In this document: positions 8,129 to 16,258 of the stretch, one piece after another
How positions within the stretch are numbered: position 1 is the first letter of the stretch
Layout of the letters: each line of letters starts with the position of its first letter
Notes under the pieces: model-generated
Told to the model about the DNA's origin: nothing
Databases searched by the model: none
Seen by the model: only the letters and a program-made list of their open reading frames with translations
NCBI GenBank assembly: GCA_023251195.1
Contig: JAHEZG010000018.1
Location: forward strand, 1-22,940
Length of the DNA stretch: 22,940 nt
Reading direction: 5' to 3'
Source of the DNA: Chitinophagaceae bacterium
Lineage (GTDB): Bacteria > Bacteroidota > Bacteroidia > Chitinophagales > UBA10324
Position numbers and translations under genes: made by a program

Positions 8129-9781
8129 TTAACGAATTTCAATTGGGATACTATTAATAGAACGAATGGTTCCATCAGGCCCTTTAGCACGAATTTTTCT
8201 GAAAATGAATTGATCACCTGGTTTGCACAATTTCAAATAATCAGCAACAGCTCCTGAAAATTTTGCACCGGTTACGGCAGTAATTTTAGCATCCTGTCTT
8301 TTTGCGATGTAAACACATTCAAAAGAAACAACATCAAAACGAACACCTTCAAAATAAAAATCTTTTAATACAGCTCCGATACCAGGAACTGCACGAATTT
8401 CTCCGGTTTTCATATCTCCTTCTGATTTACCACCAATTTGAGCAACAGGATCTGGAATTCGTTTTATTACAAATTCAGATTCTCCTACTTTTGTAGTCTT
8501 ATCTTGATCTTTAACAGTAACTGAAATTTTAATTTTAGTGTTAACAAGATTAGCGGGCATATTAGCAATGTATTTTCCCTTACTTCCTGTAAATGATCCT
8601 GCAGAAGCTGATGCGGTTAATTTATCGGCAGAAAAACCTGGAACTGAAATTGAAAATGGATTTGGAATACCAGCATAAATTAAATTCAGGTTATCCGGTG
8701 CAATTACACAAGAACCCTTAGCACTTGTGTAAACTGATTCAAAAGGGTAGTAGACAGGTGCGCCATCAGGTCCGGTAATCATAACCGCACCAGAATATTT
8801 TTGCTCACCTTCGCCACTAGCAGTTCTTTTATACTTACCCATACCTAATTCAACTTCTAATTTTTCACCACCACCATTAACTGGGTTTTCTTTAGTTTCT
8901 TTATATGAATCGCCATCTTTTACAGCATTGCTGTTTAATGGACCAATCAAAATGGTTGGATTCGCAGTGGAATTATATGCAGCAACAAAAATATCAGCTT
9001 TATATTCCTGACCTGACATGATATAACTTGAAGGCGCAATGACTTTAGCAGTCATTCTATCAACTTTAAAATCCAAAGCATTAATTCTGCTTAGTAAGTA
9101 ATCGATAACCTGAGCCTCAGAATTTTTAGCATCGTTTTGAAATTTATTCAATAATGTCAAGCAAGCAATTGTTGGCACCATGTGAAAATTAGCTTCTTCC
9201 CATGTTTTTGTTTCACCCTCCTGACCTTTGATATTTTCCATAATATTTAAAGGCAATTGACTTTCAAAATTCTTTTTATCAGCTGGGTTCTCAATCAATG
9301 CCAATAGTTTAGCTCTTGTATCTAATATTGCTTTTTTTAATACATCGGCTTTTTTCCCTTCTTCCAACATTAATCGGGTTGAAACATCAAGGTTTTTATC
9401 ATCACTTAAATGACCTAATTCAGGCTTCCAACCTTTCATTTGTTTCTGCTCATTTTTATCAATCCAACCACCGCTACCGGCAACCACTTCATCCATAATT
9501 CCGCTTATCATAGCGCATAAATCATCAGTATATTTTTTAGCAAGTGAAGCTTTATCATAAAAAGGCTTTGCTTTTTCTTTTTGAATCTCCAATTGATCAG
9601 CAAAAACCTTCATTGATTTTTCATTTTTGGAATTAACTGAGATATTAGAGTTATTGATACCTTGGTTAACAACATGAAATGCATTTAAAATCTCAGCTGA
9701 CACATTCATTGCCAGAAGTGCAGTTAACACAAGGTACATCATGTTAATCATCATCTGCCTTGGTTCCTTTGGTATAGACAT
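8129..9781 (-). CDS. gldM: T9SS / gliding motor protein GldM (PorM)
   Basis: GldM spans the inner membrane once and reaches across the periplasm; with GldL it forms the rotary motor that uses the proton gradient to power T9SS export and gliding. The 550-residue protein opens with the near-invariant PRQMMINMMYLVLTALLAMNV (Arg8 just before the single membrane helix, about 10-30). Next comes a helical domain (about 50-220) and then Ig-like/beta domains for the rest, including the segment APDNLNLIYAGIPNPFSISV (about 365-384), typical of the later periplasmic domains, and a C-terminal part that contacts the GldK/GldN ring in known systems. It is somewhat longer than the Flavobacterium protein but within family range. 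It follows gldL by 52 bp and precedes gldN by 28 bp, so co-translation from one mRNA is likely. Confidence 0.97.
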   Translation of the reverse strand: MSIPKEPRQMMINMMYLVLTALLAMNVSAEILNAFHVVNQGINNSNISVNSKNEKSMKVFADQLEIQKEKAKPFYDKASLAKKYTDDLCAMISGIMDEVVAGSGGWIDKNEQKQMKGWKPELGHLSDDKNLDVSTRLMLEEGKKADVLKKAILDTRAKLLALIENPADKKNFESQLPLNIMENIKGQEGETKTWEEANFHMVPTIACLTLLNKFQNDAKNSEAQVIDYLLSRINALDFKVDRMTAKVIAPSSYIMSGQEYKADIFVAAYNSTANPTILIGPLNSNAVKDGDSYKETKENPVNGGGEKLEVELGMGKYKRTASGEGEQKYSGAVMITGPDGAPVYYPFESVYTSAKGSCVIAPDNLNLIYAGIPNPFSISVPGFSADKLTASASAGSFTGSKGKYIANMPANLVNTKIKISVTVKDQDKTTKVGESEFVIKRIPDPVAQIGGKSEGDMKTGEIRAVPGIGAVLKDFYFEGVRFDVVSFECVYIAKRQDAKITAVTGAKFSGAVADYLKLCKPGDQFIFRKIRAKGPDGTIRSINSIPIEIR

Positions 9782-9833
9782 TATTTTAGTTGTGTTTTGT
9801 TTTAATAATTAGTTGATCACCTGTCAGATACAC

Positions 9834-10658
9834 TTATCTTGAATTAGCGCCACCGATTTGCATAGCAGAAAGCATATTTCCGTAAATAGAATTTAAATGA
9901 CCTAAGTTTTTAGCTAAACCATTCATTTCAGTCTTATATTTCTTTGTGTCTTCTACTGAATCATTTAAATTTTCAATAGCTGAAGAAAGTGATCCATAGA
10001 ACTTATTCATTGTTTTTAAATGACTATTAGTGTCTTGAAGTTCAAGTTCGTAAATTGCATTTAATTGGGCAAGGTTTTTAGAAACCTGTTGAACTTGTTC
10101 ATGATATTTTTTAGTTTCATCAGCTCCTGAAGCTAATAATTCTGCAGCTGTTGTGGCTTCATTGTAAGCCTTTTTCATTTCTGAAAGCGCAGCAGAAGCT
10201 TCTTTAGTTTTTGCTGTGTATTCACCTGTTGCAGAGGCAGCATCACTTACATCAGAAAGTTTTGAAAGATTTTCACCTAATTTATTCAAATTATCTCCAA
10301 GTCGGCGAATTAATTCCTGATCAACATTTGCTGTTTCCAATAAATTATCGAATTGTTGAGTCAAAGTACCATGACTAGCTTTATCATGTTCCTTAATTAG
10401 TTCCTCTTCATCGGGAGCCAAATCAATTTCAGGGTAAATTTTTTCCCAATAATAATCTTTATGTGGAGGAAGAATTCCTAATAATGCAAAAATGAACGCT
10501 TCGGTACACATCCCTACAATTAACATTTCACTGGCAAAATTCCAATGTTGTAATTTGAATAATGCTCCCATTAATACAACAGAGGCACCAACACCAATAA
10601 TTAAGTTCTTAATTCTTTTACCTTTTTCAGTCTCGAAAAAATGTGCGAGTTTGTTCAT
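9834..10658 (-). CDS. gldL: T9SS / gliding motor protein GldL (PorL)
   Basis: GldL is the inner-membrane stator-like partner of GldM. The 274-residue protein has two membrane helices near its N-terminus (about 16-36 and 42-63) and then a long cytoplasmic region that is mostly helical and coiled-coil-like (about 95-265). The first helix ends in GALFKLQHW and the second contains CTEAFIFALLG. The charged residues Lys35, His38 and Glu53 line up with those reported as important in Flavobacterium johnsoniae GldL (Lys27, His30, Glu49), which fits a working proton-driven motor; the alignment is by eye. The start ATG has an A-rich leader with no Shine-Dalgarno. It lies 101 bp after gldK and 52 bp before gldM. 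Confidence 0.96.
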   Translation of the reverse strand: MNKLAHFFETEKGKRIKNLIIGVGASVVLMGALFKLQHWNFASEMLIVGMCTEAFIFALLGILPPHKDYYWEKIYPEIDLAPDEEELIKEHDKASHGTLTQQFDNLLETANVDQELIRRLGDNLNKLGENLSKLSDVSDAASATGEYTAKTKEASAALSEMKKAYNEATTAAELLASGADETKKYHEQVQQVSKNLAQLNAIYELELQDTNSHLKTMNKFYGSLSSAIENLNDSVEDTKKYKTEMNGLAKNLGHLNSIYGNMLSAMQIGGANSR

Positions 10659-10759
10659 TTTTGAAAAGTGTTTATTTTATTATTTAGTTTGAATGATTTG
10701 GTTTAAATTTCTTTCTTAAAAAATTAATTGATTTTTACTGATAAAAAATGACTTAATGA

Positions 10760-12031
10760 TTAATCATTAATTGATCTACCAAGGAAGGTAATTGTATTTC
10801 TAAATCCAACATAGGCTTTTGCTGAATCTTGATACTCATAATTACGAGTCCCTGTTTGGCAGAAATATGCAATATCTTTCCAAGAACCACCTCTTATAAC
10901 TTTCCTTTTTAAGGTAGGGGCATCAGAATTTTGTGTATTATATTGAATATCTGGATCTAAATCCCAAACGAAAGAATATGAATTTTCATAGAAAGCAGTA
11001 GATGTCCACTCAGAAACATTTCCAGCCATATTATATAAACCGTAATCATTTGGGAAGTATGCATCCACTTTTACAGTATAAAAACCACCATCATCAGGAT
11101 AATCTCCTCTCCCAGGTTTAAAATTCGCAAGAATACAACCTTTCTTATTTCTCATATAAGGCCCACCCCATGGATATGGAGATATATCTCTTCCTCCTCT
11201 AGCGGCATATTCCCATTCTGATTCATATGGAAGGCGAAATTCATCATTAATTACATCTCCTAATTGAGTTCTGTAATCATTCCAAAATCGGGTTCTCCAT
11301 TTAGAAAATGCTGTGGCCTGTTTCCAGTCAACACCAACCACAGGGTAGTTATCAAATGCAGGATGCCAGAAATAATTTCGGGTCATAGGTTCGTTATAAG
11401 AATATGTAAAGTCATGTACCCAACATAAAGTATCTGGATAAACATTTACAATTTCGGACATAATTACAGTACTACGATCAAAGTCGGAATTATGTGGGTT
11501 AGAACCAGAAGTTCTGTTTTCTTCTTTCGCAGCAGTTTTAAAATCTACCCAATAATATACATAATTTAAAAGTTTCGTATTAATTTCTTTTCTACCTAAA
11601 ATCCGTTGATTTTCGGGAGTATACATTGATTCGAGGTTGCTTTGTACTTCTTCATCTTCCCAATCAATCTTTTCTCGCCAATTTACAGCATTATCGTCAA
11701 TCAGATAATCACCCCCTAGTATTTTATGGGCAATTGAATCGCGCACAAATTCTACAAATTGACGATATTCGTTATTCGAAATTTCAGTTTCATCCATAAA
11801 AAATCCTTGGATTGAAATTGATTTCGGTTTTTGAATCAAAGCATTATTAATGTCTTGATCGCTTTGACCAATATGCAATGTTCCAGACGGAATATACACC
11901 ATTCCATAAGGAACTATTGTATTCCATTCAGGCCGGTCTAAAGAACCGAGCAGTTGCCCGTTATATCCACCATTGCAGGCAGCAAGCAGACATACTAACC
12001 CAATTAGAAAATACCTTGAAATCTTGATCAT
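10760..12031 (-). CDS. gldK: T9SS ring lipoprotein GldK (PorK)
   Basis: GldK is the outer-membrane-anchored lipoprotein of the T9SS ring and has the fold of formylglycine-generating enzymes without their activity. With the ATG at 12031 the protein has 423 residues and a short lipoprotein signal ending in the lipobox LAAC (Cys19). The sulfatase-modifying-factor-like domain fills the rest: PYGMVYIPSG (about 42-51), FMDETEISNNEYRQFV (about 76-91), RLPYESEWEYAARGG (about 262-276), YNMAGNVSEW (about 326-335) and VIRGGSWKD (about 375-383), ending in VGFRNTITFLGR. A GTG at 12049 would add six residues; I prefer the ATG because it gives a standard lipoprotein signal. First gene of gldKLMN, with a promoter candidate about 65 bases upstream. 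Confidence 0.96.
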   Translation of the reverse strand: MIKISRYFLIGLVCLLAACNGGYNGQLLGSLDRPEWNTIVPYGMVYIPSGTLHIGQSDQDINNALIQKPKSISIQGFFMDETEISNNEYRQFVEFVRDSIAHKILGGDYLIDDNAVNWREKIDWEDEEVQSNLESMYTPENQRILGRKEINTKLLNYVYYWVDFKTAAKEENRTSGSNPHNSDFDRSTVIMSEIVNVYPDTLCWVHDFTYSYNEPMTRNYFWHPAFDNYPVVGVDWKQATAFSKWRTRFWNDYRTQLGDVINDEFRLPYESEWEYAARGGRDISPYPWGGPYMRNKKGCILANFKPGRGDYPDDGGFYTVKVDAYFPNDYGLYNMAGNVSEWTSTAFYENSYSFVWDLDPDIQYNTQNSDAPTLKRKVIRGGSWKDIAYFCQTGTRNYEYQDSAKAYVGFRNTITFLGRSIND

Positions 12032-12094
12032 GGTTCGTGGTTTAATCACTTAACGAGTAGAGGTTTTACAATAGAAAATTTATTTATGGGTGGG

Positions 12095-12125
12095 TAAAAA
12101 TAATTATTTCATCTATCTAACCAAA
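12095..12125 (-). promoter_or_regulatory. Candidate Bacteroidota promoter of gldKLMN
   Basis: Read on the minus strand, TTTG (12122-12125) is followed after exactly 19 bases by TATTTTTA (12095-12102). This matches the Bacteroidota -33 box and seven of eight positions of the -7 box TAnnTTTG at the preferred spacing. It would start transcription about 55 bases before the gldK ATG, inside the longest gap of the cluster (12032-12208). If used, gldKLMN can be expressed apart from porP and the genes upstream. Confidence 0.4.
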
Positions 12126-12186
12126 TCAATTTTTTGAATGGGACTTTTCGAATCAGACGCATTTTAACGCAGACCACAAGTAAAAG

Positions 12187-12202
12187 GTTACAATTTTGTG
12201 AC
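12187..12202. repeat. Short inverted repeat just after porP
   Basis: A 16-base near-palindrome with 7-base arms (GTTACAA and TTGTGAC, one G-T pair) lies 6 bases beyond the porP stop. On the minus strand it is followed only by CTTTTAC, so it could be a weak terminator or attenuator between porP and gldK, or a protein-binding site. Short arms and low GC make it uncertain. Confidence 0.25.
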
Positions 12203-12208
12203 ACTATT

Positions 12209-13201
12209 TTAAAAACGAGGTGTAAAAATTACTTTTTCGGGCTTAGCCGGCTTGGTCAGACTGGTTGAATAATGAACAACCAACTCATGTGACCCATCAT
12301 TTGCGGAAGACAATTTTGACAATGAAAATTCGTAAGCATAACCAACAGATAAGTCAGAACTTAAATTGATTCCTAAAAATCCGATGGCGGCATCTTTTGC
12401 ATTTGAATCGAATCCTCTGTAACCGACTCCAATCCATCCGAGGTTTTTATATCCAACTAATAAAGATGATTCAGTTTGTAATTCGTTGAAGTTGTATTTA
12501 ACAATTGATGATGGTTTAAAACTGATGTCTTTATTTTTGTTTATTGAAAATGAAATGGTGCTTAAAATATTTCGATCAAGGTTTGCAGTTAAGTTCCCGT
12601 TTTCAGCAGAAAATTTTAATGCAGGTTGTAGTAAATGCGATCCTGCAAATCCAATGTTCATGAATTTATTCAGGTAAAAAATTCCAACTGAAAAATCGGG
12701 AGCGATTGATGACGAAGTATTTATTGGCAACAAATTGTCGTTGTGATTTATAATCGAACCAGAATAATCTCCATCAGGTGCTCGAAGCTTTGAGCCATCG
12801 ATAGACGATTGAATAATTCCACCACGAATTCCGATACCGAAGCGATTATTTTTTTTCCCAGAGATAAATGAATAGCCCAGCATCGTGTAAGTATTTCGCT
12901 GAACACCTTGCTGATTGTTTAAAACAAAAATTCCCAAGCCACCACTTAATAACGGAACATAAGAACTGAGCGAAATTGCTTGCGCATTCGGGTGACCGGT
13001 AATGCCAACCCATTGTGTTCTTCCGATTAATGAAACATCAATTGACTTTGTGATTCCGCAAACGGCAGGATTATAGAATTCCGGATTTGAAGCGCCGTAA
13101 GCAAACTGTGGAAGTTGTTGTGCAAAAGATTTTTCACAATAAGAGGTCATGCAAATAAGAGCCGCAATCAATAAATATTTTCTCCTTCCGTATTTCATCA
13201 T
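12209..13201 (-). CDS. porP: PorP/SprF family T9SS outer-membrane protein
   Basis: PorP/SprF proteins are small outer-membrane barrels linked to T9SS; PorP in Porphyromonas is needed for secretion, and SprF in Flavobacterium for exporting the adhesin SprB. This 330-residue protein has a signal peptide (1-27, cleaved as SFAQ) and the family's opening: QLPQFAYGASNPEFYNPAVCG (about 29-49), then a strand ending in RTQWVGITGHPNAQAIS (about 59-75). Next comes GLGIFVLNNQQG, and a series of amphipathic strands with FGIGIRGG, PDFSVGIFY and a late VGYAYEFSLS strand, ending in VIFTPRF. Placement immediately before gldK is the standard porP position, so I use porP rather than sprF. It is 23 bp after the YyaL-like gene, and 177 bp separates it from gldK. 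Confidence 0.92.
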   Translation of the reverse strand: MMKYGRRKYLLIAALICMTSYCEKSFAQQLPQFAYGASNPEFYNPAVCGITKSIDVSLIGRTQWVGITGHPNAQAISLSSYVPLLSGGLGIFVLNNQQGVQRNTYTMLGYSFISGKKNNRFGIGIRGGIIQSSIDGSKLRAPDGDYSGSIINHNDNLLPINTSSSIAPDFSVGIFYLNKFMNIGFAGSHLLQPALKFSAENGNLTANLDRNILSTISFSINKNKDISFKPSSIVKYNFNELQTESSLLVGYKNLGWIGVGYRGFDSNAKDAAIGFLGINLSSDLSVGYAYEFSLSKLSSANDGSHELVVHYSTSLTKPAKPEKVIFTPRF

Positions 13202-13224
13202 AAAATAAAATTAGTCATTCTGTT

Positions 13225-15291
13225 CTAATGTGCAAATGAATTTATGGTGGTCAATAATTCCTGAATTGAAAAAACCGGTTGCTCGCACGAAAAATTTCTG
13301 CATAAATAAAAACAAGTTTTATCAGAAAAATTTTTGTCGTTGAAAATCGGAAGTTGTTTTTCTTCTGTGTCTGATGTGGCAATAATATTTATCGGAAGAA
13401 ATTCTTTTAAAATTTCTTGTGATTCTTTCAATGAATTTTTTCCGGTGATTACAATTTCGTTGAATCCGGATTCGTGAGTAATTAACCCAACTAACCAATT
13501 TCCGAATGAAGCAGAAAACTGTTGCGCTATGTTTTGAATTTTTGAATTCATTACAAAAGATAATTGTCGCCAATCAGCAATGTCGAAGTACAATCCGAGT
13601 TTGAATAAATTTTCTGACATCATTGAATTTCCGGATGGAGTTGCATTATCAAAATATTCTTTCTTGCGAACTACAATATCCTTTTGCCAATCGGGTGTAT
13701 AAAAGAATATCGGTTCTTCTTTATCAGAAAAATGTTCGACAACATATTGCGTTAATTCTTTTGCATGTTCGAGCCATTCAATTTTAAAAGTCAGTTCATA
13801 AACATCAATACATGTTTTTATTAAAGAAGAATAATCATCGAGGAAAGCGGGATTGGTTGCGATTTCATTTTTATAGTTGTGATGAAAAGCGCCGCTGCGT
13901 TTTTCATCTTTAAATTTCTCAAACAGAAATGTGAGTTGGGCGATTGCAGTTTCAGAATATTTTTTATTTCCAGTTGCCTTTGCAGCATTTGCAAAAGCAG
14001 AAACCATCAATGCATTCCAACTCAAAATAATTTTATCATCTAATGCCGGACGAATTCTTTTAGCTCGTTCGTTCAACAATTTATTCTTACAAACTGCAAT
14101 CAGTTTTTCATATTCTGTTACACTTAAATTTTTTCTGTTTGAAAATGAGTCAATGCTTTCAGTACAATTCAGAATATTCTTTTCTTCCCAGTTTCCTTCT
14201 TCAGTCACTTTGAAATATTCACCAAAAATTGCTGCATCTTCTTTTAAGCAATTTTCTATTTCCTTTTTATCCCACACATAAAATTTTCCCTCCACTCCTT
14301 CTGAGTCTGCATCTAAACTGGAATAAAATCCACCTTCCGGATTTTTCAATTCACGATTGACAAACTCCAGTGTTTCATCAATTACATTCAAATAATTTTT
14401 ATCGCGAGTGAGTTTGTATGCATCGGAATAAGTTGAAACCAACAACGCATTATCGTACAACATTTTTTCGAAGTGCGGCACTAACCATTTATCATCCGTT
14501 GAATATCTTGAAAAACCACCACCCACCTGGTCATAAATTCCACCTCGCATCATTTTATCCAGCGACAAACGAACATGATTCAAAGCACTTTCATCCTTTG
14601 TAAAAAAATAATAGTGCATCAGAAAATTCAAACAGAAAGTAGATGGAAACTTCGGTGCACCGCCAATTCCTCCTTCGTTTTTATCAAACTGATTTTTCAG
14701 GTTTTCAAAAGCAGTTTTCGAAATTTTTTCTTCAGAAGTTTTTGTCTGATACTTATTCAGCATTTCATTTCTTCCATACATCATCTCTGTTAAATCATTC
14801 GACTGATTTATGAGTTCTTGTTTTTTTTCTTTCCACGCATTTGAAATTCCCTGCAATAAATTAATCCACGACGGACGATTATATGCAGCACGCGGAGGAA
14901 AATAAGTTCCGCCATAAAACGGTTTCAACTCCGGAGTGAGAAAAACATTCAGCGGCCAGCCGCCACCTCCACTCATAATCTGAACAGCTTCCATATAAAT
15001 ATGGTCAAGGTCGGGTCGCTCCTCTCTGTCAATTTTTATGTTGACGAAATTTTCATTCATGAATGCAGCCACATCTTCATTTTCAAAAGATTCGTGCTCC
15101 ATCACATGACACCAGTGACACGCAGCATAACCAATACTTACTAAAACAGGTTTGTCTTCGCACTTTGCTTTTGCAATTGCTTCATCACCCCACGGAAACC
15201 ATTTGACAGGATTGTGCGCATGCTGTAGCAGATACGGACTACTTTCATTGATAAGTTCGTTGGTGAACCTATGTTCAACTGCTTCCATCAT
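13225..15291 (-). CDS. YyaL-like thioredoxin-domain protein (DUF255 / spermatogenesis-associated protein 20 family)
   Basis: A 688-residue protein of the widely conserved YyaL/SPATA20 family. The N-terminal thioredoxin-like DUF255 domain (about 5-165) shows NELINESSPYLLQHAHNPV, then the CHWC redox-type motif (58-61), MEHESFE, KIDREERPDLD (about 85-95), GGGGWPLNVFLTPEL and GGTYFPP. The remainder is an alpha/alpha toroid similar to glycoside-hydrolase-type folds, with GGIGGAPKFPS, GGIYDQVGGGFSRYSTDDKWLVPHFEKMLYDNA-type motifs (split here by position about 250-285) and GGFYSSLDADSEGVEGKFYVW. The biochemical role is not established. The frame extends to a TTG at 15303, but tandem ATGs at 15291 and 15288 are better starts. 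There is no signal peptide, so it is cytoplasmic, which is unexplained next to envelope genes. It is 38 bp after hemD. Confidence 0.93.
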   Translation of the reverse strand: MMEAVEHRFTNELINESSPYLLQHAHNPVKWFPWGDEAIAKAKCEDKPVLVSIGYAACHWCHVMEHESFENEDVAAFMNENFVNIKIDREERPDLDHIYMEAVQIMSGGGGWPLNVFLTPELKPFYGGTYFPPRAAYNRPSWINLLQGISNAWKEKKQELINQSNDLTEMMYGRNEMLNKYQTKTSEEKISKTAFENLKNQFDKNEGGIGGAPKFPSTFCLNFLMHYYFFTKDESALNHVRLSLDKMMRGGIYDQVGGGFSRYSTDDKWLVPHFEKMLYDNALLVSTYSDAYKLTRDKNYLNVIDETLEFVNRELKNPEGGFYSSLDADSEGVEGKFYVWDKKEIENCLKEDAAIFGEYFKVTEEGNWEEKNILNCTESIDSFSNRKNLSVTEYEKLIAVCKNKLLNERAKRIRPALDDKIILSWNALMVSAFANAAKATGNKKYSETAIAQLTFLFEKFKDEKRSGAFHHNYKNEIATNPAFLDDYSSLIKTCIDVYELTFKIEWLEHAKELTQYVVEHFSDKEEPIFFYTPDWQKDIVVRKKEYFDNATPSGNSMMSENLFKLGLYFDIADWRQLSFVMNSKIQNIAQQFSASFGNWLVGLITHESGFNEIVITGKNSLKESQEILKEFLPINIIATSDTEEKQLPIFNDKNFSDKTCFYLCRNFSCEQPVFSIQELLTTINSFAH

Positions 15292-15329
15292 GCGAAGAAA
15301 CAATTTTATGCTTCAATCGATTGGGATAT

Positions 15330-16235
15330 TTATTTCTTTTTTTTCGAAGCAAGAATATATTTTTCGATTGCCATAATCATGGATGGAGATTCAACGGAAG
15401 GGGCAATAATATTGCAGCACAATTTTGCATCTTCAATTGCTTTTAATGTAAGTGGACCAAATCCACCAATCACCTGATTCTTTTGTTTATATTCAGGAAA
15501 ATTGTGTTTCAACGAATTGATACTCATCGGGCCAAAAAATATAAGAGCATCAAAATCCAAATCTTTCTTCTTTAACTCAACAGGTACTGAATTCAGAATT
15601 ACGGCCTCGGCAAATTCAATGTTGTTCTTTTTTAGAAAATCTGGTATATCAGATTTATGAATATCGGCGCATGGCACCAAAAATTTTTCACCTTCATTTC
15701 TATGATGAAGTACAACCTTGAAAAAATTTGGAATTGACCCATCGCCATAAAACACCTTGCGTTTGCGATATAAAATATATTTCTGCAGATACAAAGCCAC
15801 CGATTCAGTCATGCAATAATACTTTGTTTCGTCGGCCATGCGTATTCGCAAGCTCTCACATAAACTGAAAAAATGATCAATGATATTTCTACTCGTAAAA
15901 ATCACTGATTCAAAATTCAACGGATTTATTTTATACCGCCGAAATTCACGGTTTTCGATTCCTACTAAATGAATGAAAGGTTTGAATTCAATTTCTATTT
16001 TGTACTTGCGGCACAATTCATTGTATGGATTTTTATCGTTCTCCGGTTTTGCCTGAGAAATTAAAATCGTTTTTATTGGTCGTGGGGGAATCGCTACAAC
16101 AGGAGCTTCAATAACTTTTTCTGGCTCAACAGACTTAGAACCTTTTTTACTGAAAGTTTTTTTTACACGAGCAGCCGCCTTTGAAATTGAATTGGTGACC
16201 TTCTTTATTTGCTTCTTCGTTTTTGTCAACTTCAT
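15330..16235 (-). CDS. hemD: Uroporphyrinogen-III synthase-like protein with basic N-terminal tail
   Basis: HemD closes hydroxymethylbilane to uroporphyrinogen III in tetrapyrrole synthesis. The homologous part here (about 54-300 of 301) has the two-lobed HemD pattern: KTILISQAKPENDKNPYNEL (about 55-74), FEPFI-like FKPFIHLVG, VIFTSRNIIDHFF (about 111-123), then YYCMTESVALYLQKYILYRKRK (about 143-164), AVILNSVPVELKKK, ALIFFGPMSINSL (about 233-245) and FGPLTLKAIEDA. Residues 1-34 form an extra lysine/arginine-rich helix-like tail (13 basic residues), joined by a Pro/Val-rich linker (35-53). The tail is not part of the enzyme fold and suggests binding to membrane or nucleic acid. HemD sequences diverge strongly, so activity is inferred, not seen. 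Gaps are 23 bp to the DUF4271 gene and 38 bp to the YyaL gene. Confidence 0.88.
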   Translation of the reverse strand: MKLTKTKKQIKKVTNSISKAAARVKKTFSKKGSKSVEPEKVIEAPVVAIPPRPIKTILISQAKPENDKNPYNELCRKYKIEIEFKPFIHLVGIENREFRRYKINPLNFESVIFTSRNIIDHFFSLCESLRIRMADETKYYCMTESVALYLQKYILYRKRKVFYGDGSIPNFFKVVLHHRNEGEKFLVPCADIHKSDIPDFLKKNNIEFAEAVILNSVPVELKKKDLDFDALIFFGPMSINSLKHNFPEYKQKNQVIGGFGPLTLKAIEDAKLCCNIIAPSVESPSMIMAIEKYILASKKKK

Positions 16236-16258
16236 TCAAAGTTTTTTTCACAAATCAG

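Noticed and set aside
12032..12049. GTG at 12049 as the start of gldK
   Set aside because: The ATG at 12031 gives a normal short lipoprotein signal with the lipobox at Cys19; the six extra residues add nothing recognisable.
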